DNA from: JAWXCM01 sp034408745 | GTDB lineage: Bacteria; Acidobacteriota; Terriglobia; Bryobacterales; Bryobacteraceae | DNA: 64,000 bases | Direction: 5' to 3' | NCBI GenBank assembly: GCA_034408745.1 | Contig: JAWXCM010000092.1 | Location: 1 to 64,000, forward strand | Shown: in pieces, positions 54,409-62,024 of the stretch | Position numbering within the stretch: position 1 is the first letter of the stretch | Layout: each line of letters begins with the position of its first letter | The notes under the pieces: model-generated | Seen by the model: the letters and a program-made list of their open reading frames with translations, nothing else | What the model was told of the DNA's origin: nothing | Database searches by the model: none | Program-made: the position numbers and the translations under genes

Positions 54409-55383
54409 TCACACCACCCATGCCCAGTGTTCCGGTGCGGCCATTCCGGCACAGTAAAGGATCTGGCCGTCTAGTCCGTCGACGATCGCGGCGCGGCGTT
54501 GGTAGTCCTCGCGAGTGCGGCAGTCGGGGCCGTGAAAGATGAAGCCTCCATATACCGGGCCGTCGAAGCCGTCCCGACTGAAGCCTGTCAGATCGACCGC
54601 AGCGCCGAACCAGGTGAGACACAACGATTGCACCAGGCCGGCGGACTGCGCGGCGGTCAGAGTCGATTTGCCGCCGATAAACTTCGGATCCGCAGCCGTT
54701 CGAAGGCACAAGGGAAGCGTGGTGGCTGCCCTGATCAGCCGCAGCTGCTCCTGCTGAATTCTGGTGCGGTCGACTCCCACGCGGCAACCGGCGCAGGTGC
54801 ACTGCGAGAGGCGGCGGACCTCGTCGGGCGGCAAGTCGATGCCGGTCTTGTCGTGGAGCGACTGGTGGTTGTACCCGAGGTAGCCGAGGCCTTCGAGTTG
54901 CAACCCGGCGAAGCCGCCGAAGGCTTCGATCTGGCGGCAAAGCTCGGCGAAGGCCATGCGCACTTCGAGGTTCGAAGGGCAGAGCGCGTACGTGTAGATG
55001 TCGCCGTGCACGTTGTGCAGGCAGAGGTCGTGGATTGCGGGTGGGCAGAAATCGCGGTGATTCAGCACCACCCACGCATGCACAGGGAACTTGCGTCGAC
55101 TGGCGGCAGCGAGAAACGGCTCGATCCACTGTGGCCATTGCGGTTCCACCGCGGGCGCGAGTTCTGGCCTCGGAAACAGCGTCGGGTCGAGCGGCAGATA
55201 GCAGCCGCCCGATCCGTGATCCATGACGCGCCGGCTGGGGTGCATGGGCAGCACCATGCGACCGCCGTGATAGCAGACGGCAAGGTGGCAGGCATTACGG
55301 CCGTGGGCCTCCAGCCAGGCGAGCACCGCGTCAGGATCACGCGCCTCGAGGTCCCACGGATGCATCCATACCGAGCGCAGCAT
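54409..55383 (-). CDS. Unknown protein, probably a TIM-barrel glycosidase-like enzyme
   Basis: 324 residues, no signal peptide, not assigned to a family. Regularly spaced strand-like segments (HAWVVLNHRDF, FAGLQLEGLGYLGYNH, LPLCLRTAADPKF, VYGGFIFHG) suggest a barrel, and the Glu in LQLEGLGY resembles the start of a clan GH-A-like catalytic strand. A CTCAGC cluster follows an arginine-rich helix. Its ATG overlaps the stop of the GH39-like gene by one base, so it belongs to the sugar operon. Possibly an intracellular hydrolase or isomerase. Confidence 0.6.
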   Translation of the reverse strand: MLRSVWMHPWDLEARDPDAVLAWLEAHGRNACHLAVCYHGGRMVLPMHPSRRVMDHGSGGCYLPLDPTLFPRPELAPAVEPQWPQWIEPFLAAASRRKFPVHAWVVLNHRDFCPPAIHDLCLHNVHGDIYTYALCPSNLEVRMAFAELCRQIEAFGGFAGLQLEGLGYLGYNHQSLHDKTGIDLPPDEVRRLSQCTCAGCRVGVDRTRIQQEQLRLIRAATTLPLCLRTAADPKFIGGKSTLTAAQSAGLVQSLCLTWFGAAVDLTGFSRDGFDGPVYGGFIFHGPDCRTREDYQRRAAIVDGLDGQILYCAGMAAPEHWAWVV

Positions 55384-56780
55384 TACGTGATGAGCGACGC
55401 GTCAGTGAGAAGCATCGGGTAATCGCGCAGCGGCATTTTGTCGCGGGCCGGGGCGGGCCAGACGTCGCCGGTCAGCAGATCGCAGAGAACGGGTTTTGTC
55501 ATCTTTGCGCCGTTGCCGGACCAGACGTTGACGTTCGCAAGACGGGACTCGAAGCCTTTCTGGAGGTTCGCCGGATACCACCAGAAATACAACGGCACGC
55601 CCTTCTTTACGAAGGATGCGGTACGGATGGCGACCGGGTCGGCATTGGGGCCGACGTTGCTTACGCGCACAAGCAGATCTGTGCGGACGCAGTCCGAATC
55701 GATCACGGAGCAGAGGTTCTGCAGGGCGTAGTAAGAGGCTTTGGGCGTGTAGTCGCCGCCCCGGAGCACGCCTTTGGAGTTGGTCATCCCACTGTTGCCG
55801 GTGGTCCAGACATAGTTCTGCATGTCGACGGTCTGGAAGTAGCTGGTGACCTCGATGTCATAGCTTAGATCTGTGATGAGGCGGCGGAGGAGCCACTTGG
55901 CCTGGCGGGCTTCGTCCCATTCGAACTCGCGGAGTGCGCCGGTGCTGTTGTTTGTGGACGGTGCGCCGTTCTCGCCCTGCCACAACTTCATGCCGGGCTT
56001 GTAGCGATTGACGATGCCCTTCAATGCCCGGATATCTGCGTCGTAGCCTTCTTCAGGGACAGCGCGGTACGGGTGATAACTGATGCGGTCGACGTGGTCG
56101 CCGAGGCCCGCAGCCATGGCGCCGTCGATGTAGTCCAACGGAATGCCCGCGAAGACTCCTCCGATCAGAGTGACGCCGGGGACGCGTTTGCGAATGACGG
56201 GCGCGGTCATTTTTACGAACTCGACGTACTTTGTGGGGTCTGGTTTGTCGGGCTGCCAGAAGTTTGAAATATTGGGTTCGTTCCAGAGTTCCCAGTGCTT
56301 CACGCGCGTGGCGAATTTGGTGGCGATGGCGTCGGTGTAGCGAAGCCAGGCGGCGCGGGCGTCGTCGCTGTTGAGAGGGATCCAGCCGACGGCTGACGGG
56401 TGTGTCGGTCCAGGAGTGTAGAGCGTGTTGCCGTAGCCGAGGTTGAACCAGGGCTGCACGCCGGCGGCGAGGAGCGAATCGACCACGCGGTCGAGCCATT
56501 CGAAATCGTACTTGCCTTTTACCGTTTCGGTGCGTGCCCATCCGGTTTGACAGCGTGCCCATTTCACACCGAGTTTCGCGAGGTGCGCGTAGGTGCGCTC
56601 GGGGTCAAACATCTGGCGGTCGAGCGTTTCAAAGCCGATGGAGATTGGCGATGAGGCGATGCTTTTCGAGGTGCGCGGTTTCATCCGCGCGGGCGAACTG
56701 TCAGCGGGGGGCTGCTGTTGCGCGAGCACGGGGCTAAGCAGCCCGGCCGGCGCCAATGTAAGGATGTTGCGACGTGTCAT
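55383..56780 (-). CDS. Exported GH39-like glycoside hydrolase
   Basis: 465 residues. A Tat-like or Sec start (MTRRNILTLAPAGLLSPVLAQ) leads the protein out. Clan GH-A barrel with acid/base Glu168 in HWELWNEPN and nucleophile Glu270 in KLWQGENG, plus RISYHPYRA between them. The spacing and motifs resemble GH39 beta-xylosidases and related families. With GH115 in the same operon a xylan-side-chain or backbone role is reasonable. It overlaps the SDR gene upstream by 4 bases. Confidence 0.8.
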   Translation of the reverse strand: MTRRNILTLAPAGLLSPVLAQQQPPADSSPARMKPRTSKSIASSPISIGFETLDRQMFDPERTYAHLAKLGVKWARCQTGWARTETVKGKYDFEWLDRVVDSLLAAGVQPWFNLGYGNTLYTPGPTHPSAVGWIPLNSDDARAAWLRYTDAIATKFATRVKHWELWNEPNISNFWQPDKPDPTKYVEFVKMTAPVIRKRVPGVTLIGGVFAGIPLDYIDGAMAAGLGDHVDRISYHPYRAVPEEGYDADIRALKGIVNRYKPGMKLWQGENGAPSTNNSTGALREFEWDEARQAKWLLRRLITDLSYDIEVTSYFQTVDMQNYVWTTGNSGMTNSKGVLRGGDYTPKASYYALQNLCSVIDSDCVRTDLLVRVSNVGPNADPVAIRTASFVKKGVPLYFWWYPANLQKGFESRLANVNVWSGNGAKMTKPVLCDLLTGDVWPAPARDKMPLRDYPMLLTDASLIT

Positions 56781-57529
56781 TCTGTTTCGATTCCCTTCTG
56801 TAAGTCACTTAAGTCCACAAGTGCGGCATCGCGGCCACCGTCCACGGTCATCCACGAGCCGGTCATCCATGAGGCGTCTTCACTGGCAAGGAATGCGATG
56901 GCTCCGGCCATATCTTCGGGCTTGCCCAGACGCTTCATGGGGAAAGAGCCGATGACGCGGCGGCGCGCTTCGGCCGGGTTGCTGAACGATGCGAAGTACG
57001 GTTCGGTTCGCACGCTTTCGATTTGTCCCGGGATGATGGCGTTGGCCCGGATGTGCGGCGCGTACTCGACGGCAAGCGACCGCGTTAAGGCGAGCAGTCC
57101 GCCTTTGGCCGCGCTGTAGGGGAAGGATCGCTTCCCGGAACGCTGGCCTTGTGCTGAGGCAACCACGATGATTGAGGCGTGCTCTGACTTCATGAGCCAC
57201 GGGTGTGCGGCGGTGGCGCAGAGCCAGGTCGACTTCAGGTTGACGTCGATGCAGGCGCTCCAGTCGGCTTCACCGGCTTCGAGCGTTGTCGACATCCACG
57301 GTCGTCCGGCGTTCGAGACGAGGCAATCGATGCGGCCGTGCTGCTGACCGATGGATGCGAAGAGGGCGTTGACCTGATCGCGGTCCGTGACGTCGGCGTG
57401 GCGGTCGCTGCCCGAGAGGTCGACACCGATGACGGTGGCTCCTTCGGCGCGGAAGCGGTCGGCGGTCGCGAGGCCGATGCCTCGGGCGGCGCCGGTGACT
57501 ACGACGACGTAGTTGTCGAAGCGGTTCAT
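56777..57529 (-). CDS. Short-chain dehydrogenase/reductase (classical SDR)
   Basis: 250 residues from MNRFDNYV; the frame is open further upstream only as antisense to the transporter. TGAARGIGLA cofactor motif, SNAGRP, catalytic Ser in VVASAQG and YSAAK, and C-terminal GSWMTVDGG. Starts in an ATGA overlap with the MFS gene. In a uronate operon such enzymes often oxidise or reduce sugar acids; the exact step is open. Confidence 0.9.
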   Translation of the reverse strand: MNRFDNYVVVVTGAARGIGLATADRFRAEGATVIGVDLSGSDRHADVTDRDQVNALFASIGQQHGRIDCLVSNAGRPWMSTTLEAGEADWSACIDVNLKSTWLCATAAHPWLMKSEHASIIVVASAQGQRSGKRSFPYSAAKGGLLALTRSLAVEYAPHIRANAIIPGQIESVRTEPYFASFSNPAEARRRVIGSFPMKRLGKPEDMAGAIAFLASEDASWMTGSWMTVDGGRDAALVDLSDLQKGIETE

Positions 57530-58794
57530 GCGAGCGCCTCCGCGGGGACTCGGACCTGCTCGACTCGACCGAGGACGAAGATCAGGGCGAGGAGGGCGAC
57601 CATCGCGGCGCTGCCGGCGGTCCAGAAGACTGGGGCGTAGCCGCTGGTCTGGACGACCCATCCGGTGGCGTAAGTGAATGCCGATCCGCCTAAGCTGGCG
57701 GCGGCTCCGGTCCATCCTATGGCTGTCGCCATCAGGTGACGTGGGAAGAGGTCGGCATGCAGGGCGAGGATGTTGGCGCTCCACAGGCCGAAGCCGAATG
57801 TCGCTAACGACACCCATGCGATGGCAATGGCGGCGGTGTCGGCTGCGACTACCTGCACGCCGCCGAGCATGGCCAGAGCGCCGAGCGCCATGACGCTCTT
57901 GCGGGCCAGGGTGGCCGAGTAGCCGCGCTGCAGCAGCCGGTCGGACATGGCGCCTCCGAGAAGCTTGCCGATGTCGACGGTGACGAACGGAATCCAGCCG
58001 AACATACCGATTTCCTTCAGGCCGAAGCCGCGCTCTTTGCTGAGGTAGTCCGGCAGCCAGAAGACATAGAACCACCAGACGGGAGTCGCGATGGAGCGGG
58101 TCAACATGAGGCCCCACAGTTTGCGTTCGCCGAGCATGGTTCGCAACGACACGCGGGAGCGGCCCTGTTGCGCTTCTTCCACTTCCTCAAGCACCATGGC
58201 GCGGTCTTCCTCGCTGAGCCATGTGTGCTCAGCTGGTTTCCTGTAGACGATCCAGAAGGCTACGGCCCACAGGAGTCCGGCTGCTCCGGTGGCTACAAAG
58301 GCGGCTCGCCAGCCGAGAGTTAACGCGAGTGCGGCTACGAGGGGCGGCGCGATTACGGCGCCCATGGCAGAGCCTCCGTCAAACACGGCCATTCCAAACG
58401 CGCGCCGGGCCTTGGGGAACCACTCGGCGATGGCCTTGCCGCCGGCGGGCCAGTTCCCTGCCTCGCCTGCTCCCAGGATGAAGCGGAAGATGCCGAGGGA
58501 CAGGGCTCCCTGCGCGAAGGCGTGCGCCATGGCGGCGACGCTCCACACTACTATGAAGATGACGAAGCCCAGGCGAGTCCCAAGACGGTCAATGAGCACG
58601 CCTGCGCCGAGCTGCGCGATGGTGTAGGCGATGAGGAAGAACGTCGTAATGGTGCCGTAGTCGACGCTCGAAAGGCCGAGTTCGGCCCGGAGGCTCGGGA
58701 CGACAACGGCGAGTGCCTGGCGATCCACGTAGTTGATAACGGTGGACAGGCAAAGCAGCGAGAGTATCAGCCAGCGCAGGGAAGGGGCTCGCAT
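57526..58794 (-). CDS. MFS transporter, anion:cation symporter (hexuronate/glucarate) type
   Basis: 422 residues with 12 hydrophobic helices. The start RWLILSLLCLSTVINYVDRQALAV and the block GAGEAGNWPAGGKAIAEWFPKARRAFGMA are hallmarks of the ACS family (ExuT, GudP, GarP). Substrate probably a hexuronate or aldarate, matching a GH115 enzyme that releases glucuronate. Three bases after the enolase-superfamily gene and overlapping the SDR. Confidence 0.92.
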   Translation of the reverse strand: MRAPSLRWLILSLLCLSTVINYVDRQALAVVVPSLRAELGLSSVDYGTITTFFLIAYTIAQLGAGVLIDRLGTRLGFVIFIVVWSVAAMAHAFAQGALSLGIFRFILGAGEAGNWPAGGKAIAEWFPKARRAFGMAVFDGGSAMGAVIAPPLVAALALTLGWRAAFVATGAAGLLWAVAFWIVYRKPAEHTWLSEEDRAMVLEEVEEAQQGRSRVSLRTMLGERKLWGLMLTRSIATPVWWFYVFWLPDYLSKERGFGLKEIGMFGWIPFVTVDIGKLLGGAMSDRLLQRGYSATLARKSVMALGALAMLGGVQVVAADTAAIAIAWVSLATFGFGLWSANILALHADLFPRHLMATAIGWTGAAASLGGSAFTYATGWVVQTSGYAPVFWTAGSAAMVALLALIFVLGRVEQVRVPAEALA

Positions 58795-58797
58795 ATT

Positions 58798-59955
58798 CTA
58801 ACCGCGCGAGAAGCTGGTTTTGACGTCGTTGAGCGAGCTGAGCGGGGCCTGCATCGCCTGGATCTTCTTCATCTCGACATGCAGGCCGAGGCCGTGGCCG
58901 TCGGAGGGCAGGAGCAGGTCCCCCTCTTCGTAGCGGACACGTTCAGAGGTGACGTCGAACTCATACAACGAGGGGCCGACTGGATCCGAGGCGTAATCGA
59001 GCCTCGGCGCGGCGGCCCCTACGTGTGCTTGCGCTGCTGTCGCAATACTGAGTTCCTGGGTGGTACCGATGAGGCACTCGATGTTGGCACTGTCGGCCAC
59101 GGCGAAGAGGCGCAGCATGCCCTGGATGCCCCCGGCGACGGTAATAGAAATATTGAAGATATCCACGGCCTTTTCGCGGATTAAGCGAATGGCATACTCG
59201 GGGCTGCGAACGTGTTCGCTGACCGGATGGTCGATGGCGCGTCGCGCTTCGGCGATGAGGGAGACGTCGTCCCGGTCGACCGGGCTCTCGACGCTTTCGA
59301 AGGGAAATGCGGCCAGACGCCGGTAGGCTCGGACGAAGGCGGGCAGGGAGAAGATGCCGCTGCCGTCGAGCGAGGTGAGTGTGATCAGGCTGCCGTACTT
59401 GCCGCAGATCTGTTCGAGGAGCTCGACATCGGCGTCGGAATTCTTACCGAAATAGAGGCGGAATTTGTTGAAGCCCCGGTCGAACTGTTCCGTTACCAGG
59501 CGGACACGGTCGCGGACGTCGCCGCGGTCTTTCAGCCGGAAGATCGGATAACAGATGGGAATGCGGGACCGGCGCGCTCCACCGAGCAGGTCGGCGACAG
59601 AGAGGCCCAGGATCTTCGCTTTAAGGTCGTGCATGGCGATGCTGACACCGGCCCGAACGAGACAGGCTTTGCCGTGGAAGCGAGTGCCAGGGAAGTTGGC
59701 CTGCATGAGGTCCTCGGCGCCGTTGAGGTCCATGGTGCTGCGGTCGACCAGCAGTGCACCAAGCACGCGCTCGAGGTCGGCGACATCGGGCTGCATGGCG
59801 GGCAGGTGAGAGACATCGCTGATCTCTCCCCACCCTTCGGCACCGTCGGTCGACTGCAGACGCAGGATGACGTGCTGGCTGGGTTCGCCATAGAGACGTG
59901 GCGTCAGAACCGGGTACAGATTCACTCGCGAGATAGCAGGAGCAGTGCTCAACAT
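58798..59955 (-). CDS. Mandelate racemase/muconate lactonising enzyme family dehydratase
   Basis: 385 residues, enolase superfamily. N-terminal capping domain, then a barrel with FNKFRLYFGK (second-strand lysine region), metal ligands Asp in LTSLDGSG, Glu in ESPVDRDD and the acidic residue in VSEHV, and FNISITVAGGIQGML. The exact KxK and HxD sets are unclear, so I cannot name the sugar acid. Members in uronate loci dehydrate aldonates or aldarates. Starts one base after the GH115-like stop. Confidence 0.87.
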   Translation of the reverse strand: MLSTAPAISRVNLYPVLTPRLYGEPSQHVILRLQSTDGAEGWGEISDVSHLPAMQPDVADLERVLGALLVDRSTMDLNGAEDLMQANFPGTRFHGKACLVRAGVSIAMHDLKAKILGLSVADLLGGARRSRIPICYPIFRLKDRGDVRDRVRLVTEQFDRGFNKFRLYFGKNSDADVELLEQICGKYGSLITLTSLDGSGIFSLPAFVRAYRRLAAFPFESVESPVDRDDVSLIAEARRAIDHPVSEHVRSPEYAIRLIREKAVDIFNISITVAGGIQGMLRLFAVADSANIECLIGTTQELSIATAAQAHVGAAAPRLDYASDPVGPSLYEFDVTSERVRYEEGDLLLPSDGHGLGLHVEMKKIQAMQAPLSSLNDVKTSFSRG

Positions 59956-62019
59956 TTACAAAACCTCCGTCAGTTTCCGGGTCTGTTCGAGCGCCCGGTT
60001 GAGATTAATTTTGCGGTCACCGCGATACCAGTCCACCCACTGGCCTTGCGTATTTGCCGCCTGCCCGGCGCGGATCTCTTCGAAGGCTTCGAGGGCAGAC
60101 TGCGTGTAACGTTTTGCGTCGGCTGGCCGATTGCCATGGAGAGCGATGCTGGTTTGCGCCAGTGCCGCGGTCCAGCGACAAATCCCTCTCAGGATGCGCG
60201 CCTGTCCGACCAGGTTGGATTCGAATAATTGTTTCGCAGCCGCGTTGTCGATTCGCAGCTTATCAGCGGCGCCGAGCACGGCGTCGAGGTTGGTCAGTTG
60301 CTTCTCAAGACGTTTCAGGAGCTGGGGTGGGGGCTCTTCGCCGGTTGAGCGCACGTGGCTGAAGCTGCGGGCTGCCCCATCGAAGCCTTCTGCTGTTCTG
60401 GGTTTGTACAGCGATCCGTTCTTGTTGGTGAGGAGCGCGCCGGCGATCCGTTCCCCTTCGTGGAGCGTGATGCCATCGAGGAGATCGGGGGTTCCGCGCT
60501 TTTCGTTGATGACAAAGGCGTCGTAGAACTGCAGGTAGATGGGTGCAGCTTCGGGCATGCCGCGGGCTTCGCACCACTGCTGCAGGAAGGCGCCGGGTTT
60601 GAACGTGTCGAGGCTCCAGAGCAGGTCGCTGGTGGCGGCGAGGCCGGGGAGGAACTCGCGCACGTTGGACACGTTGAAGATGGCATAGGTGCCGCCGTTC
60701 CGCCTGAAGGCCTCGCTCATCTGGCTGTGGACGAGTTGCGGCGAGATGGCCTGAACCAGGTGAGGCCCGTAGCCCCACACGGCGTGATGGTAGTAGGTGC
60801 CGTATGTGCGGTCCTTCTCGCGCGGTGTTTCGTAGAAGTCGCTGAGCCACTTCCAGCCGGGTCCGTTGTCGGTGAAGACCACGGTGACTTCGGGCGGGAT
60901 CTTGAGATGGCCGCCGCGGAAGAGGTACGACCCTTCCATCCACAGGGTTGTGGTTACCGGTAGCGCGGGGCGGTGGTCGACCTCGCGGATGATTTTGAGC
61001 TGTGCGGCTATGGCGTCGGAGATGAGTTTGCCGCGGCCCTCATCGGTGGTTGGTGCGGTTTTGTCCGCCAGCCAGATGGGCCGGTCGGCTATGCCACGGA
61101 GTCCGACCTGCCAGACTACGCCGGGATACTTTGCCCATTTTGCGGCGTAATGGCGCCAGACTTCGTGGAAGGCCTCGGGGTTGGAGGAGTAGGAGTACTC
61201 CAGCTTTTTGCCGCGGGACCGCCAGTAGTTGAAGAAGGCGAAGGCGCTGACTCCCATGGGCTCGACGTGATGCATGCTGACGTTGAGGCCGCGGCGGGTT
61301 GCCTGTTGCACGATGCGCTCTTCGGCCGGGTTTTCGAGGTCAGTGAAGGAGGCTCCGATGAGCAGGTTCATCTTCAGTCGGACCATGGCTTCGAGGACTC
61401 GGTCGATGACTTCCGGGGCGACTACCTGTTGGTAGAACGGGTAGTCGATATCGCGCGGCCCGCCTCCGGTTTTCCATTCGGTCAGGAGGTCTTCATCGTT
61501 GAGAAACCAGCCCCGGTATCGGAAGGTGGGGGCCTTTAGAGTGCGGTCCAGCGTTTCCCAGGCTAGTTCGGGTTTGGGGGCCGGCTCGATGCCGCTCCAT
61601 CTGTGCATTGGGTCTACTTTGAGGTCGTGCTCGATGAAGTCGTAGAGGCCGTGCCTTGTGCCCTGGGCGTCGCTGCCGGCTATCAGAAGATTGCTGCCGA
61701 TGGTTACGATGCGGGCGCCTTCGTGTTTGCCCTCAAGTTCCAGGGCGATGTGGGGAGCGAGTTGATGGATAAGGGCTCGTCCCTCCGTCGTGTCGAGGCT
61801 CGCCAGGATAAGACTGCCTGGTTGCGGAAAGATGGCCGTGGGCAGGGTTTTGCCCGTGATTTTGCGTACGTCCTCGATCAGATCGTTTATCGCGATCCTG
61901 AGGTGACGCGGCTCCTTGTCGCTTAGGACCACGGGAGCCGCCGTCGTTTTGTTGGCCAGTACGAAGCGTGCACTTACGGGTGCAGTCAGCATAACCAGCA
62001 GGATTAGCAGGGTCTTCAT
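59956..62019 (-). CDS. GH115-like xylan alpha-1,2-glucuronidase, exported
   Basis: 687 residues with a signal peptide (TLLILLVMLTAPVSA). Family blocks: GSDAQGTRHGLYDFIEHDL, FRYRGWFLNDEDLLTEW, MNLLIGASFTDLENPAEE, GVSAFAFFNYW, YPGVVWQVGLRG, WMEGSYLF, VVFTDNGPGWKW. GH115 removes (4-O-methyl)glucuronic acid from xylan. The usual C-terminal extra domain is missing (family members are typically 800-1000 residues), otherwise the barrel looks complete. It follows the TonB receptor gene by 5 bases and leads into the uronate genes. Confidence 0.85.
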   Translation of the reverse strand: MKTLLILLVMLTAPVSARFVLANKTTAAPVVLSDKEPRHLRIAINDLIEDVRKITGKTLPTAIFPQPGSLILASLDTTEGRALIHQLAPHIALELEGKHEGARIVTIGSNLLIAGSDAQGTRHGLYDFIEHDLKVDPMHRWSGIEPAPKPELAWETLDRTLKAPTFRYRGWFLNDEDLLTEWKTGGGPRDIDYPFYQQVVAPEVIDRVLEAMVRLKMNLLIGASFTDLENPAEERIVQQATRRGLNVSMHHVEPMGVSAFAFFNYWRSRGKKLEYSYSSNPEAFHEVWRHYAAKWAKYPGVVWQVGLRGIADRPIWLADKTAPTTDEGRGKLISDAIAAQLKIIREVDHRPALPVTTTLWMEGSYLFRGGHLKIPPEVTVVFTDNGPGWKWLSDFYETPREKDRTYGTYYHHAVWGYGPHLVQAISPQLVHSQMSEAFRRNGGTYAIFNVSNVREFLPGLAATSDLLWSLDTFKPGAFLQQWCEARGMPEAAPIYLQFYDAFVINEKRGTPDLLDGITLHEGERIAGALLTNKNGSLYKPRTAEGFDGAARSFSHVRSTGEEPPPQLLKRLEKQLTNLDAVLGAADKLRIDNAAAKQLFESNLVGQARILRGICRWTAALAQTSIALHGNRPADAKRYTQSALEAFEEIRAGQAANTQGQWVDWYRGDRKINLNRALEQTRKLTEVL

Positions 62020-62024
62020 TTTTT

